DNA of 36,542 bases from an uncultured Lachnospiraceae bacterium (GTDB lineage: Bacteria > Bacillota > Clostridia > Lachnospirales > Lachnospiraceae). The stretch spans positions 1 to 36,542 of the forward strand of contig CANQYP010000006.1 of NCBI GenBank assembly GCA_947628045.1, in the 5' to 3' direction. Shown piece by piece: positions 8,889 to 17,392 of this stretch. Within the stretch, counting starts at the first letter, position 1, and each line of letters begins with the position of its first letter. Both the position numbers and the translations under genes were made by a program. The notes beneath the pieces are model-generated. The model had not been told where the DNA came from, did no database searches, and worked only from the letters and a program-made list of their open reading frames with translations.

Positions 8889-9532
8889 CTGATCTGCACC
8901 TCGCTCATCACGCCCGCGTCCATCTCGAACACGCGGTCACAGAGAATACGGATATCCTCGCTGTTGTGGCTCGCCAGAAGGATCGTCCGCCCCTTCTCCT
9001 TTTCCTGCAAAAGCAGTCCGCGGATCTCCTCCACCCCGTGCCGGTCAAGCCCGTTAAAAGGCTCGTCGAGCACGAGGAACTCCGGCTGTTCCATGATCGC
9101 CTGCGCGATGCCGAGTCTCTGCCGCATTCCGAGCGAATACTTCGCCACAGGCTTTTTCAGTCCCGGGTCAAGCCCCACGCGCAGCAGCGTCTCCGTGATC
9201 TGGACGCGTTTCAGTTTCCCACGCAGATCCGCGAGGATCTCCAGGTTCCGTCTGCCGCTTAGGTTGCCCAGAAATCCCGGCGTCTCGATGATCACACCCA
9301 GGCTTTCCGGAAAGTCGATCTCCTTTCCGATCAGTTTTCCGCCCACCCGCACAAGCCCCTCCGTGACAGGCAGAAATCCGCAGATGCACTTCATCAGCAC
9401 CGTCTTGCCGGAACCGTTGTTCCCGACGATGCCGCAGACCGTCCCGCGCTCCAGCGAAAAGTCGAGCCGTTTCAGGATCTCCTCCTTGCCGAAACATTTG
9501 CGCACCCCAGTCAGCTCAATGTAATTGTCCAT
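8885..9532 (-). CDS. ABC transporter ATP-binding protein
   Basis: 215 aa; Walker A GNNGSGKT, signature YSLGMRQRLGIAQAI, Walker B FLVLDEPFNGLD. Confidence 0.95.
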   Translation of the reverse strand: MDNYIELTGVRKCFGKEEILKRLDFSLERGTVCGIVGNNGSGKTVLMKCICGFLPVTEGLVRVGGKLIGKEIDFPESLGVIIETPGFLGNLSGRRNLEILADLRGKLKRVQITETLLRVGLDPGLKKPVAKYSLGMRQRLGIAQAIMEQPEFLVLDEPFNGLDRHGVEEIRGLLLQEKEKGRTILLASHNSEDIRILCDRVFEMDAGVMSEVQIR

Positions 9533-9616
9533 GCCGCGCCTCCATTCGCCGTTTCGAAACCTATATGAAAGCTGTAATGCAGGTCAGCATCGCAGCATAA
9601 TAATACTGCCGTGACC

Positions 9617-10345
9617 TCAGATTTCTCTCAAAGCATGCTCCAGCGCAAGCGCGTGCAGCAGCGCACAGCCCGCCGCCAGCAGCAGAAGGAAAAGCCAAAG
9701 CCCGAGTTTTCCCTCGCCCCAGTTCTGCTCCGCCTTGATCCACTCCGCCGGATCCATGCAGTAGAGCCCCTCCAGATAACGGTCGCGCAGGATCACGCAG
9801 CTGTAAAACAGGACAAACGGCAGCCCGAACGCCAGATAAACCGTACCTCCTGTGATCGCGCACACCGCGCTCAGGGACGCCAGCGCGCTCGCAATCAGAC
9901 ATACTCTTCCGCTCAACTCCCAAAGCGCCCGAATCGGCTCGATCTGTCCGCTCCAGACCTGCTCCCGCGCAAAAAAGAGCAAAAAAAAGAAAAGCACGGC
10001 GAAAAATATCGCGAACAGCCACACCAACGCGCCCGAGAGCGCCGTTGTGAGCAGCTTGTCCATGCAGTACTCGCGCCTTCCTCTCCGCGCGAGCAAAAAT
10101 CGCTGAAACCTTCCCCGGCGCTCCCGCAGATATTCGTCGCCATACGGAATCACAGACGTCAGCGGGAGCAGAAACAGCACCGTCCTGGAGCGCAGCGCCC
10201 ACGCAGGCAGGCTGAGGAACGTGCCAGCCGCGAGTGTCTTCGCCCCGAGGGACCCAGCCCACGCAGTCCCCGCCAGGATCCCCAGAAAGGACAGCAGCAC
10301 CGCCAGATAAAATTTTCTGTCCCGAAACAGCCGTTTCAGATCCAT
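9617..10345 (-). CDS. ABC transporter permease-like membrane protein
   Basis: 242 aa, multiple hydrophobic segments; adjacent to the ATPase and a second permease. Confidence 0.75.
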   Translation of the reverse strand: MDLKRLFRDRKFYLAVLLSFLGILAGTAWAGSLGAKTLAAGTFLSLPAWALRSRTVLFLLPLTSVIPYGDEYLRERRGRFQRFLLARRGRREYCMDKLLTTALSGALVWLFAIFFAVLFFFLLFFAREQVWSGQIEPIRALWELSGRVCLIASALASLSAVCAITGGTVYLAFGLPFVLFYSCVILRDRYLEGLYCMDPAEWIKAEQNWGEGKLGLWLFLLLLAAGCALLHALALEHALREI

Positions 10346-10346
10346 A

Positions 10347-11231
10347 TCATTCCGTCCCTGAAAATGTGAAATTGTACCGCCGCGCCGCGCGCCCGCTCAA
10401 AAGCGCCAGCGCCCCGAGCACCCCTGCAAAGATCAGGAGAGACTGGGTGACGGTCGGAAGATCGTCGTAGCCGAAATCATGCATTCCGTAGACCGCGTGG
10501 TTGAGCGGACTGATCCAGCCGACGAGACTGCGGATCCGATAGAGCTGATACTCCTCATACCCCAGCAGTTTCCCGATCACCTCCGGCTCCAGCAGAAAAC
10601 CGTACAAGCTGTAGCCAAGCGCAAGCAGCATGCCGTATTTCCTGCCCGGCAGCAGATTCCCGAGCAGAACCAGAAAGCCGAGCGTGAGACTGTAGCCGAA
10701 CATCAGCGCCGCCACCTGCAGCATACAGCCATACGGACGAATGCTCTCCATCAGCTTGACCGTGGACGGTATGTGGAGTTCCCTCCCGGTCTTCGAATAG
10801 CCGAGGATCGCCGCCGTCTCGCTCCAGAGATTGCCCGGAAAGGAATCCCGCATGCACAGCGCGATCGTGACCGCAAGCACAAACGCCACGTACAGGACCG
10901 TCACCAGCACGACGTAACCGAGCTGCGCCGCAAGCCACCTGCGCCGCGTCATCCGCACCAGGTAAAACGGCGTGAACGCGGAGAGTTTCGGCAGGTCGGA
11001 GAACAGAAAGATCAAAAGCAGCGAGACGAGCAGAACTGCCTGTGTGTCGCCGAACGTCCAGATGAACGGCTCCGCCGCCTGCATCGGCGCGCCGAAGTGG
11101 ATCACCGCCTCGTACACGCGCCCGCTCAGCAGGTAGCAGACGATTGCGCTCAAGAGGAAGACGATCACGGTCCGCGAGTTTCGGAAAAACCCGAGAAAGT
11201 TGAAACGCGCCGCCGCGCAGATCTGCCTCAT
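10347..11231 (-). CDS. ABC transporter permease-like membrane protein
   Basis: 294 aa polytopic protein (VIVFLLSAIVCYLLSG, LLVSLLLIFLFSDL, LVTVLYVAFVLAVTIALC); one base from the next gene. Confidence 0.75.
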   Translation of the reverse strand: MRQICAAARFNFLGFFRNSRTVIVFLLSAIVCYLLSGRVYEAVIHFGAPMQAAEPFIWTFGDTQAVLLVSLLLIFLFSDLPKLSAFTPFYLVRMTRRRWLAAQLGYVVLVTVLYVAFVLAVTIALCMRDSFPGNLWSETAAILGYSKTGRELHIPSTVKLMESIRPYGCMLQVAALMFGYSLTLGFLVLLGNLLPGRKYGMLLALGYSLYGFLLEPEVIGKLLGYEEYQLYRIRSLVGWISPLNHAVYGMHDFGYDDLPTVTQSLLIFAGVLGALALLSGRAARRYNFTFSGTE

Positions 11232-11331
11232 GCCCGCTCACTCCTTCACTTCCCTGTTCCGCTCCCGATCATTTTCCATATACAACCCTGTCCCGGGTCA
11301 GATAAGCGCTCTCCCTGACTTACCTCCCGGA

Positions 11332-13008
11332 TCAGTATCCGAGGTTCCGGTCGATCACGGTGCCGTCCGCCGCGTTTACAGTCAGAAAGCTGTTCTGGGG
11401 GCGCTCAACCGTGCTGCTCCCGGTCTCTCCCTCGTAATCGTACTCATCCGTATGCCGCCCGAAGAAATCCCAGACCGGCACGAGAAGTCCGGACCGGCTG
11501 TCCGTTCCCGGGTCGTAGATCCGCATATAGCCAAGCTGCACCCGGTCGATCTCATACTCGCTGAGCGTCGAGTACTCCATATCCGCGCTCTTGATCCGCA
11601 GCATCTGCTCAAAGATCCCCGCGATCTCCGGGAAGGAAAGCATCTCCACATTCTCCACCTGCTGCTCCTCGACGTCATAAAGATTCATGATCGTCACATT
11701 CTGCAATCCTTCTGCATTCACCGTGAGTTCCACGCGCTCATAGCACCAGGGCACCGTCGTCGTGTCGTCCATCGACTGCAGCGCGCCGCCGTAGTTTTCC
11801 TCGTCTGTGACCGGGAAACCGCCGACGTCACGGGTATAATCCACCTGCCAGCCAGTCGACTCAAACTCGGACCCGGAGCTGCTGCCCGCCTCTTCCTCGA
11901 TGATCCGCCAGCTTGCGCTTAAGTTGACCGCCTTGGCTGAAAACTCTTCCGAAAGCCCCAGCTTTTCTATATAGGCATCTGCCATCGCCTGCGCCTCCTC
12001 CTGCGAGATTCCTGTCATCCGGACGAGCTCCTCCGGCGACGGCAAGCGCTCCGGACCGAGCTCGTTCAGTTCCAGCGTATGCCATGACACTTCCTCCAGT
12101 CGTTCCTTTCCCCGCCGGATCTTGATCTCCATCGGCATATCCCGCATGCTATTCAGCCTGTAATCATAGAACGTGCCGTCGTCCATCTCCACTGCCCCGC
12201 TGAACCATTTATCATCTCCGTCCTGATTGTACTGCTTTTCTCCGTTCTCCCCGCCGATCCACCAGCTCGCCCCGAGCGCCGGCGTCACCTCACTTCGCTC
12301 CGGCTCCTCGGGCGCGTCTGCATAGTTCTGTTCGCAGGTGTCAATATAATCCTGCAGCGTCGGCATATCCGCCAGATCTTCCTCGCTGTAATATGGAAGA
12401 CTCTCCTCCGACACATAAGGTCCGTAAGGATGGCTGCCCTCCGCCTGCCACGCCTTATACCGCTCGAGTTTCTCAAGCACATCTTCTTTCGTCTCCACGA
12501 AGTACGTGTCCCCGTTGTAGACTGGCTGATCGCCGAAGAACGCCTCCGTCACCCGATCGATCCATTCCTGTGAAAATTCCCGCTGCGTCACCTTCCACAC
12601 CGATACCTTTTCCACGTCCGGCACGATCACCTGCGCGTCACAGCTCAGCTTATAGATGCCTTCGCTGTCCGAGGCGGTGTAGCGCTCTGGCACCTGCAGG
12701 CGCTGCGCGAGGGCGTTCGTGCTGCTGACGTTCGCATCTGGAGCGTCCTCCGGATTTCCGTCGGACACAGGCTGATCGTCTGATGCCGTTTCGTCTGATG
12801 CCGTTTCGCCTGATGCGCGATTTTGTCCGTCCTCTGCGCTTTTTTCTGTCAGACTTTCCTGCGCGTCCGCCTCCTGATACTGGGCGAGGCTGTTGTCGCC
12901 CTTCTGGCGCACCACCGCCTGATCCGGCGTTTTCGCGCAGCCCGCTGACAAAAGCAGCGCAAGCGCCGCGGCTGACAGCCCCAAAAATCTTATTGTTCCG
13001 TTCTGCAT
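11332..13008 (-). CDS. DUF6034-like lipoprotein (family name from memory)
   Basis: Likely start at internal Met (MQNGTIRFLGLSAAALALLLSAGCAK) with lipobox LSAGC; the longer ORF starts at 13044. Confidence 0.75.
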   Translation of the reverse strand: MQNGTIRFLGLSAAALALLLSAGCAKTPDQAVVRQKGDNSLAQYQEADAQESLTEKSAEDGQNRASGETASDETASDDQPVSDGNPEDAPDANVSSTNALAQRLQVPERYTASDSEGIYKLSCDAQVIVPDVEKVSVWKVTQREFSQEWIDRVTEAFFGDQPVYNGDTYFVETKEDVLEKLERYKAWQAEGSHPYGPYVSEESLPYYSEEDLADMPTLQDYIDTCEQNYADAPEEPERSEVTPALGASWWIGGENGEKQYNQDGDDKWFSGAVEMDDGTFYDYRLNSMRDMPMEIKIRRGKERLEEVSWHTLELNELGPERLPSPEELVRMTGISQEEAQAMADAYIEKLGLSEEFSAKAVNLSASWRIIEEEAGSSSGSEFESTGWQVDYTRDVGGFPVTDEENYGGALQSMDDTTTVPWCYERVELTVNAEGLQNVTIMNLYDVEEQQVENVEMLSFPEIAGIFEQMLRIKSADMEYSTLSEYEIDRVQLGYMRIYDPGTDSRSGLLVPVWDFFGRHTDEYDYEGETGSSTVERPQNSFLTVNAADGTVIDRNLGY

Positions 13009-13132
13009 GTGAAATCTCCCCTCTGCCTGTAGTTCGACCAGCATTCAAGTCCTGTTTTCCCGCCATTCTCCATCCGCTCGCGCACAGACTCGAATCCCCC
13101 GTCCTCCGCAGTTTGTTTGTCGTGTCAGGTAC

Positions 13133-13138
13133 AGTATA
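13133..13138 (-). promoter_or_regulatory. -10 box (TATACT) of the lipoprotein-ABC operon promoter
   Basis: TATACT exactly 30 bp downstream of the operator at 13169-13187; weak -35 (AAGACA/AGACAC), as expected for an activated promoter. Confidence 0.6.
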
Positions 13139-13168
13139 AGACGATCACGATTTCCGTGTCTTTGCCGC

Positions 13169-13187
13169 GATGTAAACAAGTTGTAAC
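13169..13187 (-). promoter_or_regulatory. Candidate OmpR/PhoB-type response-regulator site A: GTTACAACTTGTTTACATC
   Basis: TTACA direct repeat, 11-bp phase; near-identical to site B at 15545-15562 with identical spacing to the -10. Confidence 0.7.
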
Positions 13188-13199
13188 GATCGGCGGCTG

Positions 13200-13313
13200 C
13201 AATTGCTCTGGCGAAGTTCAGCTGTATTGTCTTCCGCCTGATCTCACGGATATGCTGCTTTGCGATCTCACAATTTCTCTGGCGCGGCTCAGCCGGATCG
13301 TCTTCCGCCTGAT
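13200..13313. repeat. Degenerate direct repeat, 43 bp at 71-bp spacing, copying the histidine kinase 3' end
   Basis: caattgctctggcgaagttcagctgtattgtcttccgcctgat (13200) versus caatttctctggcgcggctcagccggatcgtcttccgcctgat (13271); 7 mismatches by eye. Confidence 0.85.
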
Positions 13314-14743
13314 ATGCAATGGCAGGTCACTGTCGTCCCCTTCCCGGGCTTGCTCTGAATCTCCAGGCTCCAGCCGTGCAGCCGCGCGATCTGCTCGCAG
13401 AGCGCCAGCCCGAGCCCGGCGCCGCCCGCCTGACGGGACCGGGATTTGTCCACCATGTAAAACGGCTCCAGGATCTTCGCAAGCTCCTCCTGCGGGATGC
13501 CCTGTCCTTCGTCAGACACCGAAATCCCTTCTTTCGCCGCCGCGAGCCGGATCGTGCCGCCCGGCGCGCTCGCCTTCACGGCGTTTTCCGTCAGATTCAC
13601 GAGAAGGCTGACCAGAAGATCCGCATCCCCCTCGACCGTCGCCGCTCCCTCCCCGACCTCTGTCTCCAGACGCAGCCCTTTCTCCACGAGCTGTCGCTGC
13701 AGCAGCGCCTTCGTCTCCGCGAAAAGCCGCTCCACCTCCAGCGTCTTTTTCTCCGCCTCGATCCCCTCCCCGCTCTCCCCGGAAAGCTCCTCGAGCTGCA
13801 AAAGCTTTGCGGACAGACGCGACAGGCGCTTGCACTCCTGCTCAATATACGAAAGCGCCTCCTGCTGCCGCTCCTGCGGAAGTTCGACGCGCTGCAGCAG
13901 CTCGGCGTAGCCCTGTATCCCGGTCATCGGCGTCTTCAGCTCGTGCGCGAGCGCGCCCAGGAGCCGCCGCTGTTTCTCATTCGTCGCGGCAAGGTTCTGC
14001 ACCTGCCCTTCCACCTGCCGCGCCATCTCGTTAAAGCTCCTCGCCACCTCCGTCACTTCGTCATGTCCGCGTTCTTCCACGCGTACACGGTAATCCCCGC
14101 CCGCGATCCTTGCCGCAGCAGCGCTCAGCTCGCGCACCGGGCGCAGAATGCGCCGAACCGCCAGCGACAGCACAAAGAGCAAAAGGACGACCAGTGCAAG
14201 CGCCATCCCGCCGCCCCGCAAAAACAGCTCACGGCTTTCTTCATACAATTCCGTGACGTCCCGGTAATGGATCAGCTCAAACTTGGTATTGCCGATCGGT
14301 TCGTACAGAATCAAGAGCTTTCTGCCTTCTGTCTCCCCGATGAGCGCCGAAACGCCGCTGTGCCACACGCCCTCGTCCAGATACTTTTGCAGTTCCGAAA
14401 AATCGTCCCCATGCTCTTTCAGATAATCCAAGTCAAACGCAAAAGAGGAAATATTGGACAGCTCTTCCCCGTCATAGTAGAGCGCCGCGTTTGCGCCGTA
14501 CCCCATCTGAAACCTGCTGCGCCCCCAGAACCGTTCTCCGTTCTCGTCCTGAAGGTAGCGCCGGTTCCGGCCAAACTCCTCTGAAAAGCGCTGTGCCGAC
14601 GCATTCAGGCGCGCCAGCTCGCTGTTCAGGACACTGCCGAGGCGCATCCGCTGCGTCTCCGTCAGGTTCCAGATTGAGAATAGCTGGGAAAAAAGAAACA
14701 GCAGACCGACGGTCGCTGCCAAGATTTTTGTCGTCAGTTTCAT
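13289..14743 (-). CDS. Sensor histidine kinase (HAMP, HisKA, HATPase_c)
   Basis: 484 aa; two TMs, HAMP-like linker, H-box LLGALAHELKTPMTGIQGY, N-box NLTENAVKAS, G-box DEGQGIPQEE and GGAGLGLALC. Confidence 0.96.
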   Translation of the reverse strand: MKLTTKILAATVGLLFLFSQLFSIWNLTETQRMRLGSVLNSELARLNASAQRFSEEFGRNRRYLQDENGERFWGRSRFQMGYGANAALYYDGEELSNISSFAFDLDYLKEHGDDFSELQKYLDEGVWHSGVSALIGETEGRKLLILYEPIGNTKFELIHYRDVTELYEESRELFLRGGGMALALVVLLLFVLSLAVRRILRPVRELSAAAARIAGGDYRVRVEERGHDEVTEVARSFNEMARQVEGQVQNLAATNEKQRRLLGALAHELKTPMTGIQGYAELLQRVELPQERQQEALSYIEQECKRLSRLSAKLLQLEELSGESGEGIEAEKKTLEVERLFAETKALLQRQLVEKGLRLETEVGEGAATVEGDADLLVSLLVNLTENAVKASAPGGTIRLAAAKEGISVSDEGQGIPQEELAKILEPFYMVDKSRSRQAGGAGLGLALCEQIARLHGWSLEIQSKPGKGTTVTCHCISGGRRSG

Positions 14744-14744
14744 T

Positions 14745-15419
14745 TCAGTGTACCTCCAGCCGGTACCCGACGCGCGGCACCGTTTTGATCACATCGCCGA
14801 AATCGAGTTTCTTGCGGATGCGCGCGATATGCACGTCAATCGTCCGCGTCTCTCCCTCGAACTCCACGCCCCACAATACATTCAGAAATTCCTCGCGCCG
14901 GATCACGATGTTCTTGTACTTCACGAGCAGGAGCAGGCAGTCGAACTCCATCGGCTTGAACGGGATCTCCACGCCCGCCTTGCGCACAATGCGCTCCTTC
15001 GGATAGATCGCGACGTCCAGCACCCGCAGACACTCCTCCTGTTCCTCCGGTTTCCGGCAGCGATCCAGCACCTTCTCCACGCGCACCAAAAGCTCCAGCA
15101 TCTCGAACGGTTTCACCAGGTAATCCTCCGCGCCCTCGCGCAGCCCTTTGATCTTGCTCGGCAGGTCGCCGCGCGCGGTCAGGAAGATCACCGGGATTTG
15201 CCGCTCCCGCAGCTTGGGCAGCAGCGTGAACCCGTCCTTGCCCGGCAGCATGACGTCGAGCAGCGCCAGGTCGTAGGCGGCGCCGTCCTCCGCCAGATGC
15301 CGACTCAGCTCGTCCCCGTCGTAGAACGGGACGGCGCGGTAGCCCGCCGTCTCCAGATTGATGCAGATCAGCTCATTGATCGGCTTTGCATCCTCAATTA
15401 CCAAAATATCCGCGTTCAT
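14745..15419 (-). CDS. OmpR/PhoB-family response regulator
   Basis: 224 aa; receiver domain LALLDVMLPGKDGF, winged-helix EGETRTIDVHIARIRKKL. Confidence 0.96.
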   Translation of the reverse strand: MNADILVIEDAKPINELICINLETAGYRAVPFYDGDELSRHLAEDGAAYDLALLDVMLPGKDGFTLLPKLRERQIPVIFLTARGDLPSKIKGLREGAEDYLVKPFEMLELLVRVEKVLDRCRKPEEQEECLRVLDVAIYPKERIVRKAGVEIPFKPMEFDCLLLLVKYKNIVIRREEFLNVLWGVEFEGETRTIDVHIARIRKKLDFGDVIKTVPRVGYRLEVH

Positions 15420-15508
15420 TCTGCCGCTCCCTCTGATTTTTCTTCCAAAACGATAAGAACGGCAGACAAGCCGACTCCAAAGGGAGCCGTCTGCCTGCCG
15501 CCGCTCTT

Positions 15509-15537
15509 ATCATATAACGTTCTTCCGCCTTGTACAA
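15509..15537 (-). promoter_or_regulatory. Promoter of the two-component operon (TTGTAC-17-TATGAT)
   Basis: -35 at 15532-15537 and -10 at 15509-15514 (minus strand). Confidence 0.7.
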
Positions 15538-15544
15538 TGCAGAA

Positions 15545-15562
15545 GATGTAACCAGTTTGTAA
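15545..15562 (-). promoter_or_regulatory. Candidate response-regulator site B: TTACAAACTGGTTACATC
   Basis: TTACA-N6-TTACA direct repeat (11-bp phase), 30 bp upstream of the -10. Confidence 0.7.
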
Positions 15563-15578
15563 AAATTTTCTCTTTCGG

Positions 15579-17375
15579 TCAATGGTAGCTCTTGATCCTG
15601 ATCTGCAGCGTCCGTCTGCCCATATACTCATTGATCGAGGGATAATATGCCACGGCAAGTTTCATGCCGTTTCCATGCCCCCGGAAAAGCTCCTCCACGC
15701 GCATCTCGCCGTATTTCCGGTTCAGATATGCGCGCATCTCGTCCACGTCCCCAAAATACAGCGCGTCCATGAACTGCCCTTCGCCGCAGCCAACGCGAAA
15801 CTTCAGCACATTCGCGTTTCTCCCGAGGATCCGGGCACTGTACAGCGCCAGTTCGGATTCGGAGAAATTCGGTTTCTCATTGCCCTTCCCGAACGGTTCC
15901 AGGAGCGAAAGCTGCTCAATAAATTCCTCCGACAGGGAACCCGGCGACAATTCTCCGTCAAGCCTGATCTTTTCGATCAGGTCTTCCTCGCTCAGCGCAC
16001 AGTTCTCGTTCAGCCTGCGGCGCATCTCCCCGATATTCTTCTGGTCCAGGGAAAACCCTGCCGCCATCGCGTGCCCGCCATAGTGCCGGAGCAGATCCTT
16101 GCATTTCATCAGCTCATCAAACATCGGGTACTCGTCGATGGAACGTCCGGAGCCCTTCGCCCCGTCTTTTGTGTCTGTCACGACAAAGGTCGGACGGTAA
16201 TAATATTCGCGCAGTCTGCCCGCCACGATCCCCGCGATGCTCTCATGACAATGCGGCAGATAGACGACCAGCACACGGTCCTCCCCGTATACGCCATCCT
16301 CGATCTGCCCGCACGCCTCCTTCACTGCCTGTTCCGTCAGCAGTTTCCGTTCTTCGTTCAGCTCCTTCAGCTGCCGCGCCAGAGTCAGCGCCTCGTCCTC
16401 TGTCTCGGACAGGAACAGCCGCAGCGAACGGTATGCCGTATCCAGCCGCCCGCTCGCGTTGATACAGGGACCGATGATAAATCCGATGTGATACGCGCTG
16501 ACCCGCGTCAGGTCAAGCTCACAGACCTGCGCCAGCGCCCGAAGTCCCGGATTCTCTGTCGTCGCGAGCCGACGCAGCCCTTCTCTGGCGAGAATGCGGT
16601 TCTCATCCACCAGTCCCACCACGTCTCCGATCGTCGCGATCCCGACAAACGGGAGCAGATCGCACAGCTCGCTCTTCTGCAGCCCGCAGAGCCGTCCGAG
16701 CACGCAGCACAGTTTCCACGCCACCGCCGCGCCGCACAGATCCTGAAACGGATAGCTGCAGTCCGGCTGTTTCGGGTTCACGAGCACATCAGCCTCCGGG
16801 AGAAGATAACGTCTGCCGGACGTTTTGTCCTCCTTGTACTTCAGCTCATGATGGTCGGTGACGATCACGGTCAGCCCCTGCTCTTTCGCGTACGCGATCT
16901 CCTTGACCGCCGTGATCCCGTTGTCGCAGGTAACGACCGTGTCGACGCCCTCCTGCACCGCCGCCTCAAGCAGCTCCCGGTTCAGTCCGTAGCCGTCCTC
17001 GATGCGGTCCGGGATCCGGTAATCCACGCTCCCGCCGCAGCGCGAGAGGATCCGGTAGAGAACATAGGTGGAACACACCCCGTCAATGTCATAATCGCCG
17101 ATGATCCAAAGTTTCTTTCCTGCATCGATCTTCTGTTTCAGCAGCTTGGCCGCCTCCACGCAGCCCTTCATGCGGTCCGGCGCATACAGGTCCGACAGCG
17201 CCCCGCGCAGATACCGGCGGATCGCCTCGTCTCCCTCTATGCCGCGGTTGCGCATAATCTCCAGGATCCTCGGGTCGAGCTCATACTGCCCGCCGACCGC
17301 CTTCCGGTCATATTCCAGAGCCGCCGGTTCCCCGAGCGGCTCCCAGATCTTTTCCCATGTATGCTTTCTCTTCAT
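15579..17375 (-). CDS. recJ: Single-stranded-DNA-specific exonuclease RecJ
   Basis: 598 aa; DHH motifs IIGDYDIDGVCST, VTCDNGITA, VTDHHE; GGHAMAAGFS DHHA1 motif. Confidence 0.96.
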   Translation of the reverse strand: MKRKHTWEKIWEPLGEPAALEYDRKAVGGQYELDPRILEIMRNRGIEGDEAIRRYLRGALSDLYAPDRMKGCVEAAKLLKQKIDAGKKLWIIGDYDIDGVCSTYVLYRILSRCGGSVDYRIPDRIEDGYGLNRELLEAAVQEGVDTVVTCDNGITAVKEIAYAKEQGLTVIVTDHHELKYKEDKTSGRRYLLPEADVLVNPKQPDCSYPFQDLCGAAVAWKLCCVLGRLCGLQKSELCDLLPFVGIATIGDVVGLVDENRILAREGLRRLATTENPGLRALAQVCELDLTRVSAYHIGFIIGPCINASGRLDTAYRSLRLFLSETEDEALTLARQLKELNEERKLLTEQAVKEACGQIEDGVYGEDRVLVVYLPHCHESIAGIVAGRLREYYYRPTFVVTDTKDGAKGSGRSIDEYPMFDELMKCKDLLRHYGGHAMAAGFSLDQKNIGEMRRRLNENCALSEEDLIEKIRLDGELSPGSLSEEFIEQLSLLEPFGKGNEKPNFSESELALYSARILGRNANVLKFRVGCGEGQFMDALYFGDVDEMRAYLNRKYGEMRVEELFRGHGNGMKLAVAYYPSINEYMGRRTLQIRIKSYH

Positions 17376-17392
17376 ATCGTGCCTTCAGGCTC

